The notes: generated from the letters alone by a model not told the origin. 20,166 nt of DNA from an uncultured Anaerolineales bacterium (GCA_937928015.1 CALFXA010000192.1:1-20166), one strand, 5' to 3'. Shown: positions 6,674-13,321, numbered from the stretch's first letter. Translations and numbers: made by a program.

Positions 6674-6757
6674 ATGTCCAACCCGACCTTCGGTATGACC
6701 ATGACCATGACTACCCTTCGCTCCACGCGTAGGGTTTGTTTGGTTGGTCGAGCCTGA
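6674..6757 (+). CDS. Thr/Met-rich leader peptide of the aspartokinase attenuator (leaderless)
   Basis: A 27-codon ORF, too short for usual gene callers, beginning MSNPTFG and continuing MTMTMTT at residues 8-14 (6695-6715), then LRSTRRVCLVGRA and TGA. Six of 27 codons are Thr and four are Met. Thr and Met are both end products of the pathway that the downstream lysC and asd genes feed; there is no Lys codon. The ATG is 8 nt after the -10 box, so the mRNA probably starts at the ATG and needs no ribosome-binding site. The position, the codon clustering just before RNA arm 1 (6713-6721), and the stop codon 19 nt before the terminator stem match classical ribosome-mediated attenuation, as in the E. 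coli thr leader. The peptide itself is not expected to have a function. Confidence 0.85.
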   Translation: MSNPTFGMTMTMTTLRSTRRVCLVGRA

Positions 6758-6789
6758 GAGAGGCACAAGTCCACACAAACGCCCTGCGC
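6713..6789 (+). promoter_or_regulatory. Attenuator: alternative 1:2 and 2:3 (antiterminator) RNA pairings
   Basis: Arm 1 (ACCCT-t-CGC, 6713-6721) pairs with arm 2 (GCG-t-AGGGT, 6727-6735). Arm 2, extended as GCGTAGGGTTTGT (6727-6739), can instead pair with arm 3 (ACAAACGCCCTGCGC, 6775-6789) through 13 base pairs with one G-U and a 2-nt bulge. Arm 3 is also the left half of the terminator. A ribosome stalled at the Met/Thr codons would cover arm 1 and free arm 2 to block termination. A ribosome that reaches the stop codon covers arm 2 and lets the terminator form. Confidence 0.82.
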
Positions 6790-6810
6790 AACGCAGGGCG
6801 TTTTTATTTT
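6777..6810 (+). terminator. Attenuator terminator upstream of aspartokinase
   Basis: CGCCCTGCG (6780-6788) and CGCAGGGCG (6792-6800) form a perfect 9-bp GC-rich stem with loop CAA, extended by three A-U pairs and followed by TTTTTATTTT (6801-6810). It is an intrinsic terminator lying between promoter and gene on the gene's own strand, the arrangement expected for an attenuator. Confidence 0.92.
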
Positions 6811-6848
6811 CTCGCTGCGCAAAGTCGAAGCGAACACAGGAGCGCACT

Positions 6849-8279
6849 ATGTCAGAGAACTCATCCAAAACACTGGTCATGAAATTCGGCGGGACCTCCG
6901 TCGGCCTCGGCTTGCCGAACGCGGTACAGATCGTCAAGGATACCCGCGCCGATTGGGGACGCGTCGTCGTGGTGACCTCGGCCATTTCGGGCGCCACCGA
7001 CCGCCTGTTGAACTCGGCCACCCACGCCGCACAGGGCGACCTGACCACCTTGCGCTCGACCTCGGCCTGGCTCCGTCAAAGCCACGCGGACCTGGCCGAG
7101 AAGCTGGTCGCTGACCCCGTCCGCCGCGCCCAGGTCAACACCGAGATCGGCGCGCTGATCGACTCGTTCGTCGAGTTGTGCCGAGCCATCGGCGTGCTGG
7201 GCGAAGCCTCGCCGCGCGCCCTGGACGCGGTCGCGTCACTGGGCGAGCGCATGAGTGTGCGGCTGCTCTCGGCGGCTATCGAAAGCGTAGGCGTGCCGTC
7301 GAAATACGTGGAGGCCACAGAATTAATTCTGACCAACGACCGTTTCCAGCACGCGCATCCCGATTCCACGCAAACCACCGAGCGGACGCGCCGCGTGCTG
7401 AATCCGCTGCTCGACCAGGGCATCGTCCCTGTGGTGACGGGCTTCATCGGCGCGACGGAGAAGGGTGCCATCACCACGCTGGGACGCGGCGGCTCGGACT
7501 ATTCCGCGGCCATTCTGGGCGCCGCCCTGCCCGCCGATGATGTGTGGATCTGGACCGACGTGGACGGCGTGATGACCGCCGACCCGCGCCTCGTGCCCGA
7601 TGCCCGAACGCTGCCCCAGGTCACCTACAGCGAGGTGGCCGAGTTGGCCTATTACGGCGCGAAGGTGCTGCACCCCAAGACCATCCGCCCGGTGGTGGAT
7701 GCGGGCATCGGCCTGCGCATCTGCAACACGTTCAACCCGTCGCATCCGGGCACGCGGCTGGTGGGTAACAACGGCAACGGCCACAAGGCCCTGCGGGGCG
7801 ATGAGGTCGTCCGTGCGGTGACGGCCATCCGCCAACAGCGGCTGGTCACCATCGAGGGGCGGGGCATGCTCGGGGTCCCCGGCGTGGCGGCGCGGACCTT
7901 TGGCGCAGTGGCCTCCACAGGCACCAGCGTCCCGCTCATCACGCAGGCTTCTTCCGAACAATCCATTTGTTTCGCCATCCCCTACAGCGCGGGTGAGGAG
8001 ACCGTCCGCGCGCTGGAGCAGGTCTTCGCCGAGGAGTTGGAAGACGGCGACATCGACCGCGTGTGGATGACCGATGAGGTCGCCATCCTGACCGTGGTCG
8101 GCGCGGGCATGCGGCATACGCCGGGCGTGTCGGGGTACGTCTTCAGCCAGCTTGGGGAGCAGAATGTCAACGTGCTGGCCATCGCGCAGGGTTCGTCCGA
8201 GGTCTCGATCAGCGTCGTGATCGATTCAGCCGACACCGAGCGCGCCGTGAAGGCGCTGCATGAAATGATCGTCAAATAA
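6849..8279 (+). CDS. lysC: Aspartokinase (aspartate kinase), ThrA-like monofunctional
   Basis: A 476-residue enzyme that phosphorylates aspartate, the first step to Lys, Met and Thr. ATG 6849 follows AGGAG (6838-6842) by 6 nt; the upstream extension of the frame is leader DNA. The kinase domain opens with KTLVMKFGGTSVG (K12, FGGTS 13-17) and contains TLGRGGSDYSAAILGAAL, WTDVDGVMTADPR and ELAYYGAKVLHPKTIRPV. Two ACT regulatory domains follow, from about residue 332 (LVTIEGRGMLGVPGVAARTFGAV) and about 408. The segment PLITQASSEQSICFAIP resembles the ISQASSEHSI signature of threonine-sensitive aspartokinase I rather than lysine-sensitive LysC, which fits the Thr/Met leader peptide. No homoserine dehydrogenase domain is fused. 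The asd gene follows after 20 nt. Feedback specificity is inferred, not shown. Confidence 0.95.
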   Translation: MSENSSKTLVMKFGGTSVGLGLPNAVQIVKDTRADWGRVVVVTSAISGATDRLLNSATHAAQGDLTTLRSTSAWLRQSHADLAEKLVADPVRRAQVNTEIGALIDSFVELCRAIGVLGEASPRALDAVASLGERMSVRLLSAAIESVGVPSKYVEATELILTNDRFQHAHPDSTQTTERTRRVLNPLLDQGIVPVVTGFIGATEKGAITTLGRGGSDYSAAILGAALPADDVWIWTDVDGVMTADPRLVPDARTLPQVTYSEVAELAYYGAKVLHPKTIRPVVDAGIGLRICNTFNPSHPGTRLVGNNGNGHKALRGDEVVRAVTAIRQQRLVTIEGRGMLGVPGVAARTFGAVASTGTSVPLITQASSEQSICFAIPYSAGEETVRALEQVFAEELEDGDIDRVWMTDEVAILTVVGAGMRHTPGVSGYVFSQLGEQNVNVLAIAQGSSEVSISVVIDSADTERAVKALHEMIVK

Positions 8280-8299
8280 TTTTCAAAGGAGTATTCATC

Positions 8300-9358
8300 A
8301 TGTCCCAACCCATCATCCCCGTCGCCGTGCTCGGCGCAACAGGCAGTGTCGGTCAGCGCTTCATCTCTCTGCTCGACAATCATCCGTGGTTCAAGGTCGT
8401 GGCCCTGGCCGCCTCGGACCGTTCGGAGGGTAAGAAATACGCCGAGGCCTGCCGCTGGATTTTGAACGACCCGATGCCCGATTGGGCACGCGAGATGACG
8501 CTGGTCCCCTGTCTGCCCAATTCGGTGGGCGACGCGCGCATCGTCTTCTCGGCCCTGCCCGCCGACCAGGCCAAGGACCTGGAGCCACAGTTCGCGCAGG
8601 CGGGCATGGCGGTCTGCTCGAACGCATCGTCGTACCGCACCGCCGAGGACGTGCCGCTCCTGCTGCCCGAGGTCAACGCCGACCATGTCGCGCTGGTCAA
8701 GCAACAACGCCTTCAACGCGGCTGGAGCGGCGCCATCCTGACCAATCCCAACTGCACCAGCACGGGCCTGACCGTGGCGCTCAAGGCCATTCAGGATAAG
8801 TTCGGGCTGAAGCGCGCCTTCGTCGTTTCGATGCAGGCGCTCTCGGGCGCGGGCTACCCTGGCGTGCCCTCGCTCGACATCATCGACAACGTCATCCCCA
8901 ACATCGGCGGCGAAGAGGACAAGGTCGAATGGGAACCGCGCAAGATGCTCGGCACGCTCACCGCTCAAGGCGTGGAACTGGCCGAGGTCAAGTTCTCGGC
9001 GCACACCAACCGCGTGGCCGTGGTGGATGGTCATACCGTGTGCGCCAGCGTGGAACTGGACTCGCCCGCCAGCCCCGAGGAGGTCATCGCCGCCCTGAGC
9101 GCCTACCGCTCCCACCCGCTCGCTGCGAGACTCCCGTCCGCGCCTGACCCCGTGATCCTGGTCCGCTCCGAACGTGACAGGCCCCAGCCGCGCCTCGACC
9201 GCCTCACGGGCAGAGGCATGTCCACCGTGGTGGGACGTGTCCGACTCGACCCGCTGCTGCACATCAAGTTCGTAGTCCTCTCACACAACACCATCCGCGG
9301 CGCCGCGGGCGGCTCGATCTACAACGCGGAGTTGTTGGTCAGCGAGAAGCTGTTGTAA
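8300..9358 (+). CDS. asd: Aspartate-semialdehyde dehydrogenase
   Basis: A 352-residue enzyme that reduces aspartyl phosphate, the aspartokinase product, to aspartate semialdehyde. The N-terminal NADP-binding fold begins IPVAVLGATGSVGQRFISLL. The catalytic cysteine is C152 in NPNCTSTGL, and H235 in KFSAHTNRVAVVDGHT is the expected acid-base histidine. The sequence style (SMQALSGAGYPG, NIGGEEDKVEWEPRKMLG) is that of the archaeal/fungal-type ASADH rather than the E. coli type. AAAGGAG (8285-8291) lies 8 nt before the ATG, and the gene is 20 nt after lysC, so both share the attenuated promoter. A run of nine A follows the TG of the stop codon. The next co-directional signal is the terminator at 9494-9530. 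Confidence 0.95.
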   Translation: MSQPIIPVAVLGATGSVGQRFISLLDNHPWFKVVALAASDRSEGKKYAEACRWILNDPMPDWAREMTLVPCLPNSVGDARIVFSALPADQAKDLEPQFAQAGMAVCSNASSYRTAEDVPLLLPEVNADHVALVKQQRLQRGWSGAILTNPNCTSTGLTVALKAIQDKFGLKRAFVVSMQALSGAGYPGVPSLDIIDNVIPNIGGEEDKVEWEPRKMLGTLTAQGVELAEVKFSAHTNRVAVVDGHTVCASVELDSPASPEEVIAALSAYRSHPLAARLPSAPDPVILVRSERDRPQPRLDRLTGRGMSTVVGRVRLDPLLHIKFVVLSHNTIRGAAGGSIYNAELLVSEKLL

Positions 9359-9379
9359 AAAAAAATGATGTGTGTTAAC

Positions 9380-9476
9380 TGTCCTTCGACTACGCCGCAG
9401 AGAACGCGGCTCCGCTCAGGACGAAGTTTCTTCGCGCTGAGCGGAGTGAGCCATCAGGCGAACGCAGTCGAAGCAC
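9380..9476. repeat. Pair of CTTCGACT/CCGCTCAGG palindromic elements
   Basis: Unit 1 runs from GTCCTTCGACTACGCCGC to GCGGCTCCGCTCAGGAC (9380-9421), with GTCCT/AGGAC ends and an inner GCCGC/GCGGC stem. Unit 2 lies in the opposite orientation, from GCGCTGAGCGGAGTGAGC to CGCAGTCGAAGC (about 9436-9475). The arrangement mirrors the doublet at 4928-5031. It fills the space between asd and its terminator. Confidence 0.78.
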
Positions 9477-9493
9477 AATAGCTTTAGTAATGA

Positions 9494-9530
9494 AAAGAGC
9501 CAGAGGCGACCTCTGGCTCTTTCTTCTTTT
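9494..9530. terminator. Bidirectional intrinsic terminator between asd and the MerR gene
   Basis: AAAGAGCCAGAG (9494-9505) pairs perfectly with CTCTGGCTCTTT (9511-9522) around a 5-nt loop. The plus side ends in a T-rich tail (TTTCTTCTTTT). On the minus side the stem is followed by TTTT. It sits between convergent genes and can end both transcripts. Confidence 0.88.
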
Positions 9531-9539
9531 CTCTTTCTT

Positions 9540-10283
9540 TTATTTCTTCCCCTTCACATAGGCTGCCACCGCCTCGCGCATGAACTCCGCGAGATGGGGG
9601 TGCATCTTGTCGAAGTTGGCCTTGAACTGAGGATCGTTCACATAACCGTCCGCCAAAAGTTGCAACTGATCCAGCTTCGGGGTCCAGAAGTAGTCCATGT
9701 GCTTGCGCCAGCGCTCGACGATGGCCTGGGCTTCGGGTGAGCCCGCGCCCTTGGGCATGACCGCGATCATATCCTGATAGATGGCCTTGCCTTCAGCCAG
9801 GATGGCTTCCTTTTTGGCCGCCGAGTAGCCCTTCCACTTACGGTTGGATTCGCGCACGGTCTCAGGGTTATACATCTGCTCGGCCTCCAGGGCATACTTT
9901 TCCTGCTGTTCTTCGCTGAATCCTTCAAAGAGCCCTTTTTCGCTCATAGGTTTGTTTCCTTTCAAATAGTCGATGGTGTGGTCCACGGTCTGGATCAGGC
10001 GCTCGAGTCGCCTGGCCTGTTTCTGCAGCGCTTCCTTGTGGGTATGTAACGCGCCCAGCACATCAAAATCACGACGTCCCATGATCTGCTTGATCTCGTC
10101 CAGCGGGATGTCCAGTTCGCGATAGAACAGGATCTGTTGCAGCCACAGCAGGGACTCCTCCCCGTAATAGCGATAGCCGTTATCGCCGATACGGGACGGC
10201 TTGAGAAGCCCGATCGCATCGTAGTGATGCAGGGTGCGCGGCGTGACGCCCGCCAGTTTGGAGAGTTGCTTGACCGTGAACAT
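9540..10283 (-). CDS. MerR-family regulator with TipAS-like ligand-binding domain
   Basis: A 247-residue protein. Residues 1-70 are a MerR winged helix: MFTVKQLSKLAGVTPRTLHHYDAIGLLKPS, then NGYRYYGEESLLWLQQILFYRELDIPLDEIKQIM. A dimerising helix lies at about 80-110 (HTHKEALQKQARRLERLIQTVDHTIDYL). The remainder is a TipAS domain with FSEEQQEKYALEAEQMYN and YFWTPKLDQLQLLADGYVNDPQFKANFDKMHPHLAEFMREAVAAYV. Its total length is close to that of Streptomyces TipAL. TipAS domains bind cyclic thiopeptides or other bulky drugs and activate transcription by realigning a long-spacer promoter. Such a promoter lies directly upstream (10290-10320), so autoactivation is likely. The start ATG is 6 nt after a -10 box, suggesting a leaderless transcript. 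No target gene other than itself, or possibly the divergent rluA-type gene, is adjacent. Confidence 0.9.
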   Translation of the reverse strand: MFTVKQLSKLAGVTPRTLHHYDAIGLLKPSRIGDNGYRYYGEESLLWLQQILFYRELDIPLDEIKQIMGRRDFDVLGALHTHKEALQKQARRLERLIQTVDHTIDYLKGNKPMSEKGLFEGFSEEQQEKYALEAEQMYNPETVRESNRKWKGYSAAKKEAILAEGKAIYQDMIAVMPKGAGSPEAQAIVERWRKHMDYFWTPKLDQLQLLADGYVNDPQFKANFDKMHPHLAEFMREAVAAYVKGKK

Positions 10284-10289
10284 GTCCCG

Positions 10290-10320
10290 AATATAAACCC
10301 TGACGTTACGTTAATGTCAA
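10290..10320 (-). promoter_or_regulatory. MerR-type long-spacer promoter and operator
   Basis: On the minus strand TTGACA (10315-10320) and TATATT (10290-10295) are separated by 19 nt, the stretched spacer typical of MerR-activated promoters. The spacer contains the dyad ACATTAACGTAACGT. A competing TTTATA at a 17-nt spacing (10292-10297) also exists. Transcription from TATATT would begin at about the ATG (10283). Confidence 0.72.
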
Positions 10321-10324
10321 GAGA

Positions 10325-10358
10325 AAGTGGGATGGACTTTGCAAAGTTCATCCCACTT
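10325..10358. repeat. 34-bp near-perfect palindrome in the merR-rluA divergent region
   Basis: The arms AAGTGGGATGGACTTTG and CAAAGTTCATCCCACTT match except for one G-T position. It lies between the two divergent promoters. Its GGACTTTGCA core is shared with the hairpin at 328-364, so it may be a dispersed palindrome rather than a dedicated operator. Confidence 0.7.
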
Positions 10359-10369
10359 CGTTGTAAAAT
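10339..10369 (+). promoter_or_regulatory. Possible leaderless promoter of the pseudouridine synthase gene
   Basis: TAAAAT (10364-10369) ends 6 nt before ATG 10376, and there is no ribosome-binding site in between. The best upstream box is TTGCAA (10339-10344) in the palindrome centre, with a 19-nt spacer, so the -35 assignment is weak. Confidence 0.5.
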
Positions 10370-10375
10370 ACCTCC

Positions 10376-11017
10376 ATGCAAATCCTCCACACCGACGACC
10401 ACCTCATTGTCATCAACAAACCCGCGGGCCTGCCCGTCCTCCCCGACGGCTGGGATAAGGACGCGCCCTACCTCGTCAAACTGCTCGAAGAACAATTCGG
10501 CAAAGTTTTCGTCGTCCACCGTCTGGACAAGACCACCAGCGGCGTGATGGTCGCGGCGCGGACCGCCGAGGCGCATCGTACGCTCAATATTCAATTCGAG
10601 AAACACGACATCGAAAAGTTCTATCACGCCATCACCGTCGGCGTGCCGCACTGGGACGAGAAGGTCACCAAGTTTCCGTTACGCGTCAACGTGGGACACA
10701 AGCACCGCACGATGGTGGACAACAAAAACGGGGTCCGCTCTGAGACGAGACTCAAGGTCCTGAAACGGGGTCAGGCCAACGCGCTGCTCGAAGCGCAGCC
10801 GATGACAGGACGCACGCATCAGATCCGCGTCCACGCTTATGCGTTGGGCTATCCGCTATTGGGCGATGTCCTCTACTCCGCGCCCGAAACGGACATCATC
10901 GCCCGCCCCGCCCTGCACGCTTTTTCTTTAACGTTCACGCATCCTGTGTCGAATGAGCGTGTGACCTTCACCGCGCCGTATCCCCCCGATTTTGAATCTG
11001 CCTTAAATAAAATATAG
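10376..11017 (+). CDS. RluA-family pseudouridine synthase
   Basis: A 213-residue RNA-modifying enzyme that converts specific uridines in rRNA or tRNA to pseudouridine. It begins QILHTDDHLIVINKPAGLPVLPD and has the catalytic motif VVHRLDKTTSGVMVAA (Asp51), then FYHAITVG and QPMTGRTHQIRVHAYALGYPLLGD (145-151 GRTHQIR). It ends after the LHAFSLTFTHP strand. No S4 RNA-binding domain is present, and the length is that of the short RluA/TruC-like forms. Which RNA is modified cannot be told. The ATG lacks a Shine-Dalgarno sequence and lies just after a -10-like box. The stop codon TAG is formed by the first bases of a palindromic repeat (11015-11041), so the last codons may have been set by insertion of that repeat. 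Confidence 0.92.
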   Translation: MQILHTDDHLIVINKPAGLPVLPDGWDKDAPYLVKLLEEQFGKVFVVHRLDKTTSGVMVAARTAEAHRTLNIQFEKHDIEKFYHAITVGVPHWDEKVTKFPLRVNVGHKHRTMVDNKNGVRSETRLKVLKRGQANALLEAQPMTGRTHQIRVHAYALGYPLLGDVLYSAPETDIIARPALHAFSLTFTHPVSNERVTFTAPYPPDFESALNKI

Positions 11018-11041
11018 GGGCAACCTGACGGGTCGCCCCTA
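11015..11041. repeat. TAGGGGCRACCYG palindromic repeat, copy 1
   Basis: TAGGGGCAACCTG (11015-11027) is inverted, with two G-T changes, in CGGGTCGCCCCTA (11029-11041). It nearly duplicates 12384-12412. It lies between convergent genes and may serve as a hairpin terminator for either transcript, although no T run follows. Confidence 0.85.
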
Positions 11042-11047
11042 CATAAA

Positions 11048-12364
11048 TTACGCAATCTTACGCGCTTCCATATAGAAGCGCTTTTCGCGCGCCTCGCCCA
11101 TCGAGAAGGTCTTGCGCGGCAACGCACCGTCGAGGATGACCGTCTTGAACAACTCGGACTTGGACATGCCAGGCAGGTAGATGCCTGCATTGCCAGGCTG
11201 CAAGCCCAGGCGCACGGTTACATCCTGGCCGTGGACGTAGTCGATCTTCTCCGCGCCGCCGTTCTTGACGAACGGGTCGAGGAAGGCCTGGATGGTGCCG
11301 ACGGGCAGGTTGGACGACGGGTTGGCGATCTCGACCACGCCAAACTGTTTCCCGCCGCCGACCAGGCCGATGAGTTGCTTCTCACCAGAAGCGTGATCCA
11401 CCGCCTTGACCATTTCCTCGGCGCTGGCCACGGGGCGATACGAGTAATTCGCGCCAAACGCGGATTCAAGCGCCGCATACAGGTCCTGCTTCAGACCGAA
11501 CAGCACACGGTGGATCGGCTCGAACTCCAGCCCCTCGTCGTGGACGTTCTCGATCTCGACCAGCGCGTAGCGGGCGGGGTGGTCCATGCCAACCTGTGGC
11601 TTGATCTTTTCCCAGATGGCCTTGGCCGTCGCCAGCGAGTGATTGCCATCACCCATCGCGAAGAGCAGCACAGGCTGGTCCGCGCCGATGCCATACTTGG
11701 CGGCAAAGGTCTCGGGCTTGGCGAGTCCACGCAGGGCTTCGACCACCTGATTCTCATGAGCGGCATCGACGGCATATCCCGCAAGATGACCGCTGTCCAG
11801 CATCAGATCGAAGTCGTAGATCTTTTCGAGTTTGGACTTGTCGGTCATGAGCGGCTCGATCACGGTGCGGCTCGGGTCGTCGATCAACACCAGGATGTGC
11901 GGAAATTCCAGCGCTGCGCCTTCGCGGATCTTCATGCGCGGGGGCAGGCGGTCGACGATGGTCCCTTCGGTAGCGCGAATCAGGCTGGAGGAACCCTTGT
12001 TGTAATCGTAGCGTTCCAGGTCCAGGGCCAGCACGATGCCCTTGCGGGTCTTGTCTGCCACCGTGCGCTCCACATAGATGAAGCCATCGCGCGCCTCGAA
12101 GACACCCGCATCCAGATACTTCTTCATCGTGGACTGGATGTTTTGGATGCGTTCCTCGCCGCCTGGCTTCTCAAGGTAAACCTCGGGGAAGGTCAGGTTC
12201 AACGTGGAGGGCGCATCACCGACGGTCTTCTCGACCTCGTTCCAATACTCGGGCTCGGAGGTGAACTGGTCACAGGCGATCACCGCCCACTTCTTGAGGT
12301 CGGTGCCGCGCTTGGGAAGGTAGACCTGGGGAATTTGAATGCCAATATCGCTAATGATTTTCAT
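11048..12364 (-). CDS. DUF1015 protein, second gene of the serA operon
   Basis: A 438-residue cytosolic protein of the DUF1015 family, starting MKIISDIGIQIPQVYLP with a GAGGT ribosome-binding site. Conserved-looking features are VIACDQFTSEPEYW (29-42), LIDDPSRTVIEPL (about 160-172), and the motif FAMGDGNHSLATAKAIWEKIK at about 235-255. The DGNHS core resembles the DGHHR motif of ParB/sulfiredoxin-fold proteins, which include an archaeal serine kinase. The family is frequently encoded beside serA and serC, as here (57 nt after serA, same strand). A role in serine or phosphoserine metabolism is a reasonable inference, but no reaction is established from this sequence. A palindromic repeat separates it from serA. 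Confidence 0.85.
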   Translation of the reverse strand: MKIISDIGIQIPQVYLPKRGTDLKKWAVIACDQFTSEPEYWNEVEKTVGDAPSTLNLTFPEVYLEKPGGEERIQNIQSTMKKYLDAGVFEARDGFIYVERTVADKTRKGIVLALDLERYDYNKGSSSLIRATEGTIVDRLPPRMKIREGAALEFPHILVLIDDPSRTVIEPLMTDKSKLEKIYDFDLMLDSGHLAGYAVDAAHENQVVEALRGLAKPETFAAKYGIGADQPVLLFAMGDGNHSLATAKAIWEKIKPQVGMDHPARYALVEIENVHDEGLEFEPIHRVLFGLKQDLYAALESAFGANYSYRPVASAEEMVKAVDHASGEKQLIGLVGGGKQFGVVEIANPSSNLPVGTIQAFLDPFVKNGGAEKIDYVHGQDVTVRLGLQPGNAGIYLPGMSKSELFKTVILDGALPRKTFSMGEAREKRFYMEARKIA

Positions 12365-12383
12365 GAATTACCTCATGGAATCG

Positions 12384-12412
12384 GTAGGGGCGACCCGACG
12401 GGTCGCCCCTAC
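12384..12412. repeat. GTAGGGGCGACCCG palindromic repeat, copy 2
   Basis: GTAGGGGCGACCCG (12384-12397) and CGGGTCGCCCCTAC (12399-12412) are perfect inverted arms around one A. It differs from copy 1 (11015-11041) at two positions. The two copies bracket the DUF1015 gene. This one fills most of the 57-bp gap to serA. Confidence 0.9.
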
Positions 12413-12421
12413 CTGATGAAT

Positions 12422-13321
12422 CTATTTCTTCGAGAACTCGATCAGCTTGGCGGCCACTTCCGCGCCGACGCGGGCCTGGGCTTCCTTGGTGGCGGCGCCG
12501 ATGTGCGGCGAGCCGATGACGTTGTCGAGCTTGAGCAGCTTCCAGTCCGTGGGCGGCTCCTCGGCGAAGACGTCCAGCGCGGCGCCAGCCACCTTGCCGC
12601 TGGTCAGGGCTTCGTAGAGCGCGTTCTCGTCCACAATGCCGCCGCGGGCGCAGTTGATGATGCGCACGCCGTTCTTCATCTTGCCGAACTGCTCCGCGCC
12701 AATCATGCCCGCGGATTCCTTGGTCTTGGGCAGGTGCAGGCTGATGTAATCGGCCTGGGCCAGCAGCTCGTCGAGGGTCACCATCTGGATACCATCCACA
12801 GCCTTGACGTAGGGATCATAGGCCACGACAGTCATGCCGAGGGCGATGGCGCGCTTGGCGGTTTCCTTGCCGATGTTGCCGACGCCGATCAGGCCGAGGG
12901 TCTTGCCGCCGATCTCGTCGCCTTCGAAGGACTTCTTGTCCCATTTCTCGGCCTTCATCGAGGAGGTCGCCTTGTAGAGCGAGCGGGCCAGAGCGAACAT
13001 GTAGCCGATGGCGAGTTCCGCCACCGAAGCGGAGGAGGCCAACGGAGTGTTCATCACGGCGATGCCCTTGGACTTGGCATACTCGTGGTCGATGGTGTCG
13101 AGGCCGACGCCGCCGCGCACGATAACCTTCAGGTTGGGGCACACGTCGATCAACGGCTGGCGCACCTTGGTGCGTGAGCGGACGATCATGCCGTCGTAGG
13201 CGGGCAACACATTGGGCAGTTCTTCGGGGGTGATGTCGTCGCGCACATCCACGGTCAGGCCCGCGGCGCGCATCTGTTCGATATACTCTTTTTCGGTCTT
13301 GTCGCAGACGAGGATCTTCAT
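12422..13321 (-). CDS. serA: D-3-phosphoglycerate dehydrogenase, short form without ACT domain
   Basis: A 299-residue NAD-dependent 2-hydroxyacid dehydrogenase catalysing the first step of serine synthesis. ATG 13321 is chosen from MKILVCDKTE and an AAGGAG ribosome-binding site about 8 nt upstream. Rossmann motif TLGLIGVGNIGKETA (GVGNIG 146-151); catalytic residues R226 in CARGGIVDE, E255 in DVFAEEPP, and H273 in GSPHIGAAT. The substrate-domain segment IVRSRTKV and VIVRGGVGLDTID fit SerA. It ends right after the catalytic domains and lacks the C-terminal ACT domain through which serine inhibits longer SerA forms. Control may therefore lie in expression, and the gene has a long leader with an internal terminator. 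It is divergent from serC and upstream of DUF1015. Confidence 0.93.
   Translation of the reverse strand: MKILVCDKTEKEYIEQMRAAGLTVDVRDDITPEELPNVLPAYDGMIVRSRTKVRQPLIDVCPNLKVIVRGGVGLDTIDHEYAKSKGIAVMNTPLASSASVAELAIGYMFALARSLYKATSSMKAEKWDKKSFEGDEIGGKTLGLIGVGNIGKETAKRAIALGMTVVAYDPYVKAVDGIQMVTLDELLAQADYISLHLPKTKESAGMIGAEQFGKMKNGVRIINCARGGIVDENALYEALTSGKVAGAALDVFAEEPPTDWKLLKLDNVIGSPHIGAATKEAQARVGAEVAAKLIEFSKK

Noticed and set aside
6744..6848. Upstream extension of the aspartokinase frame from 6744
   Set aside because: It would translate through the attenuator terminator; ATG 6849 has AGGAG at 6 nt and starts the conserved MKFGGTSVG region at the right distance.
11231..13177. Long plus-strand open frame (648 codons) opposite DUF1015 and serA
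   Set aside because: It is the antisense shadow of two clearly recognised GC-rich genes, has no family features and no ribosome-binding site.
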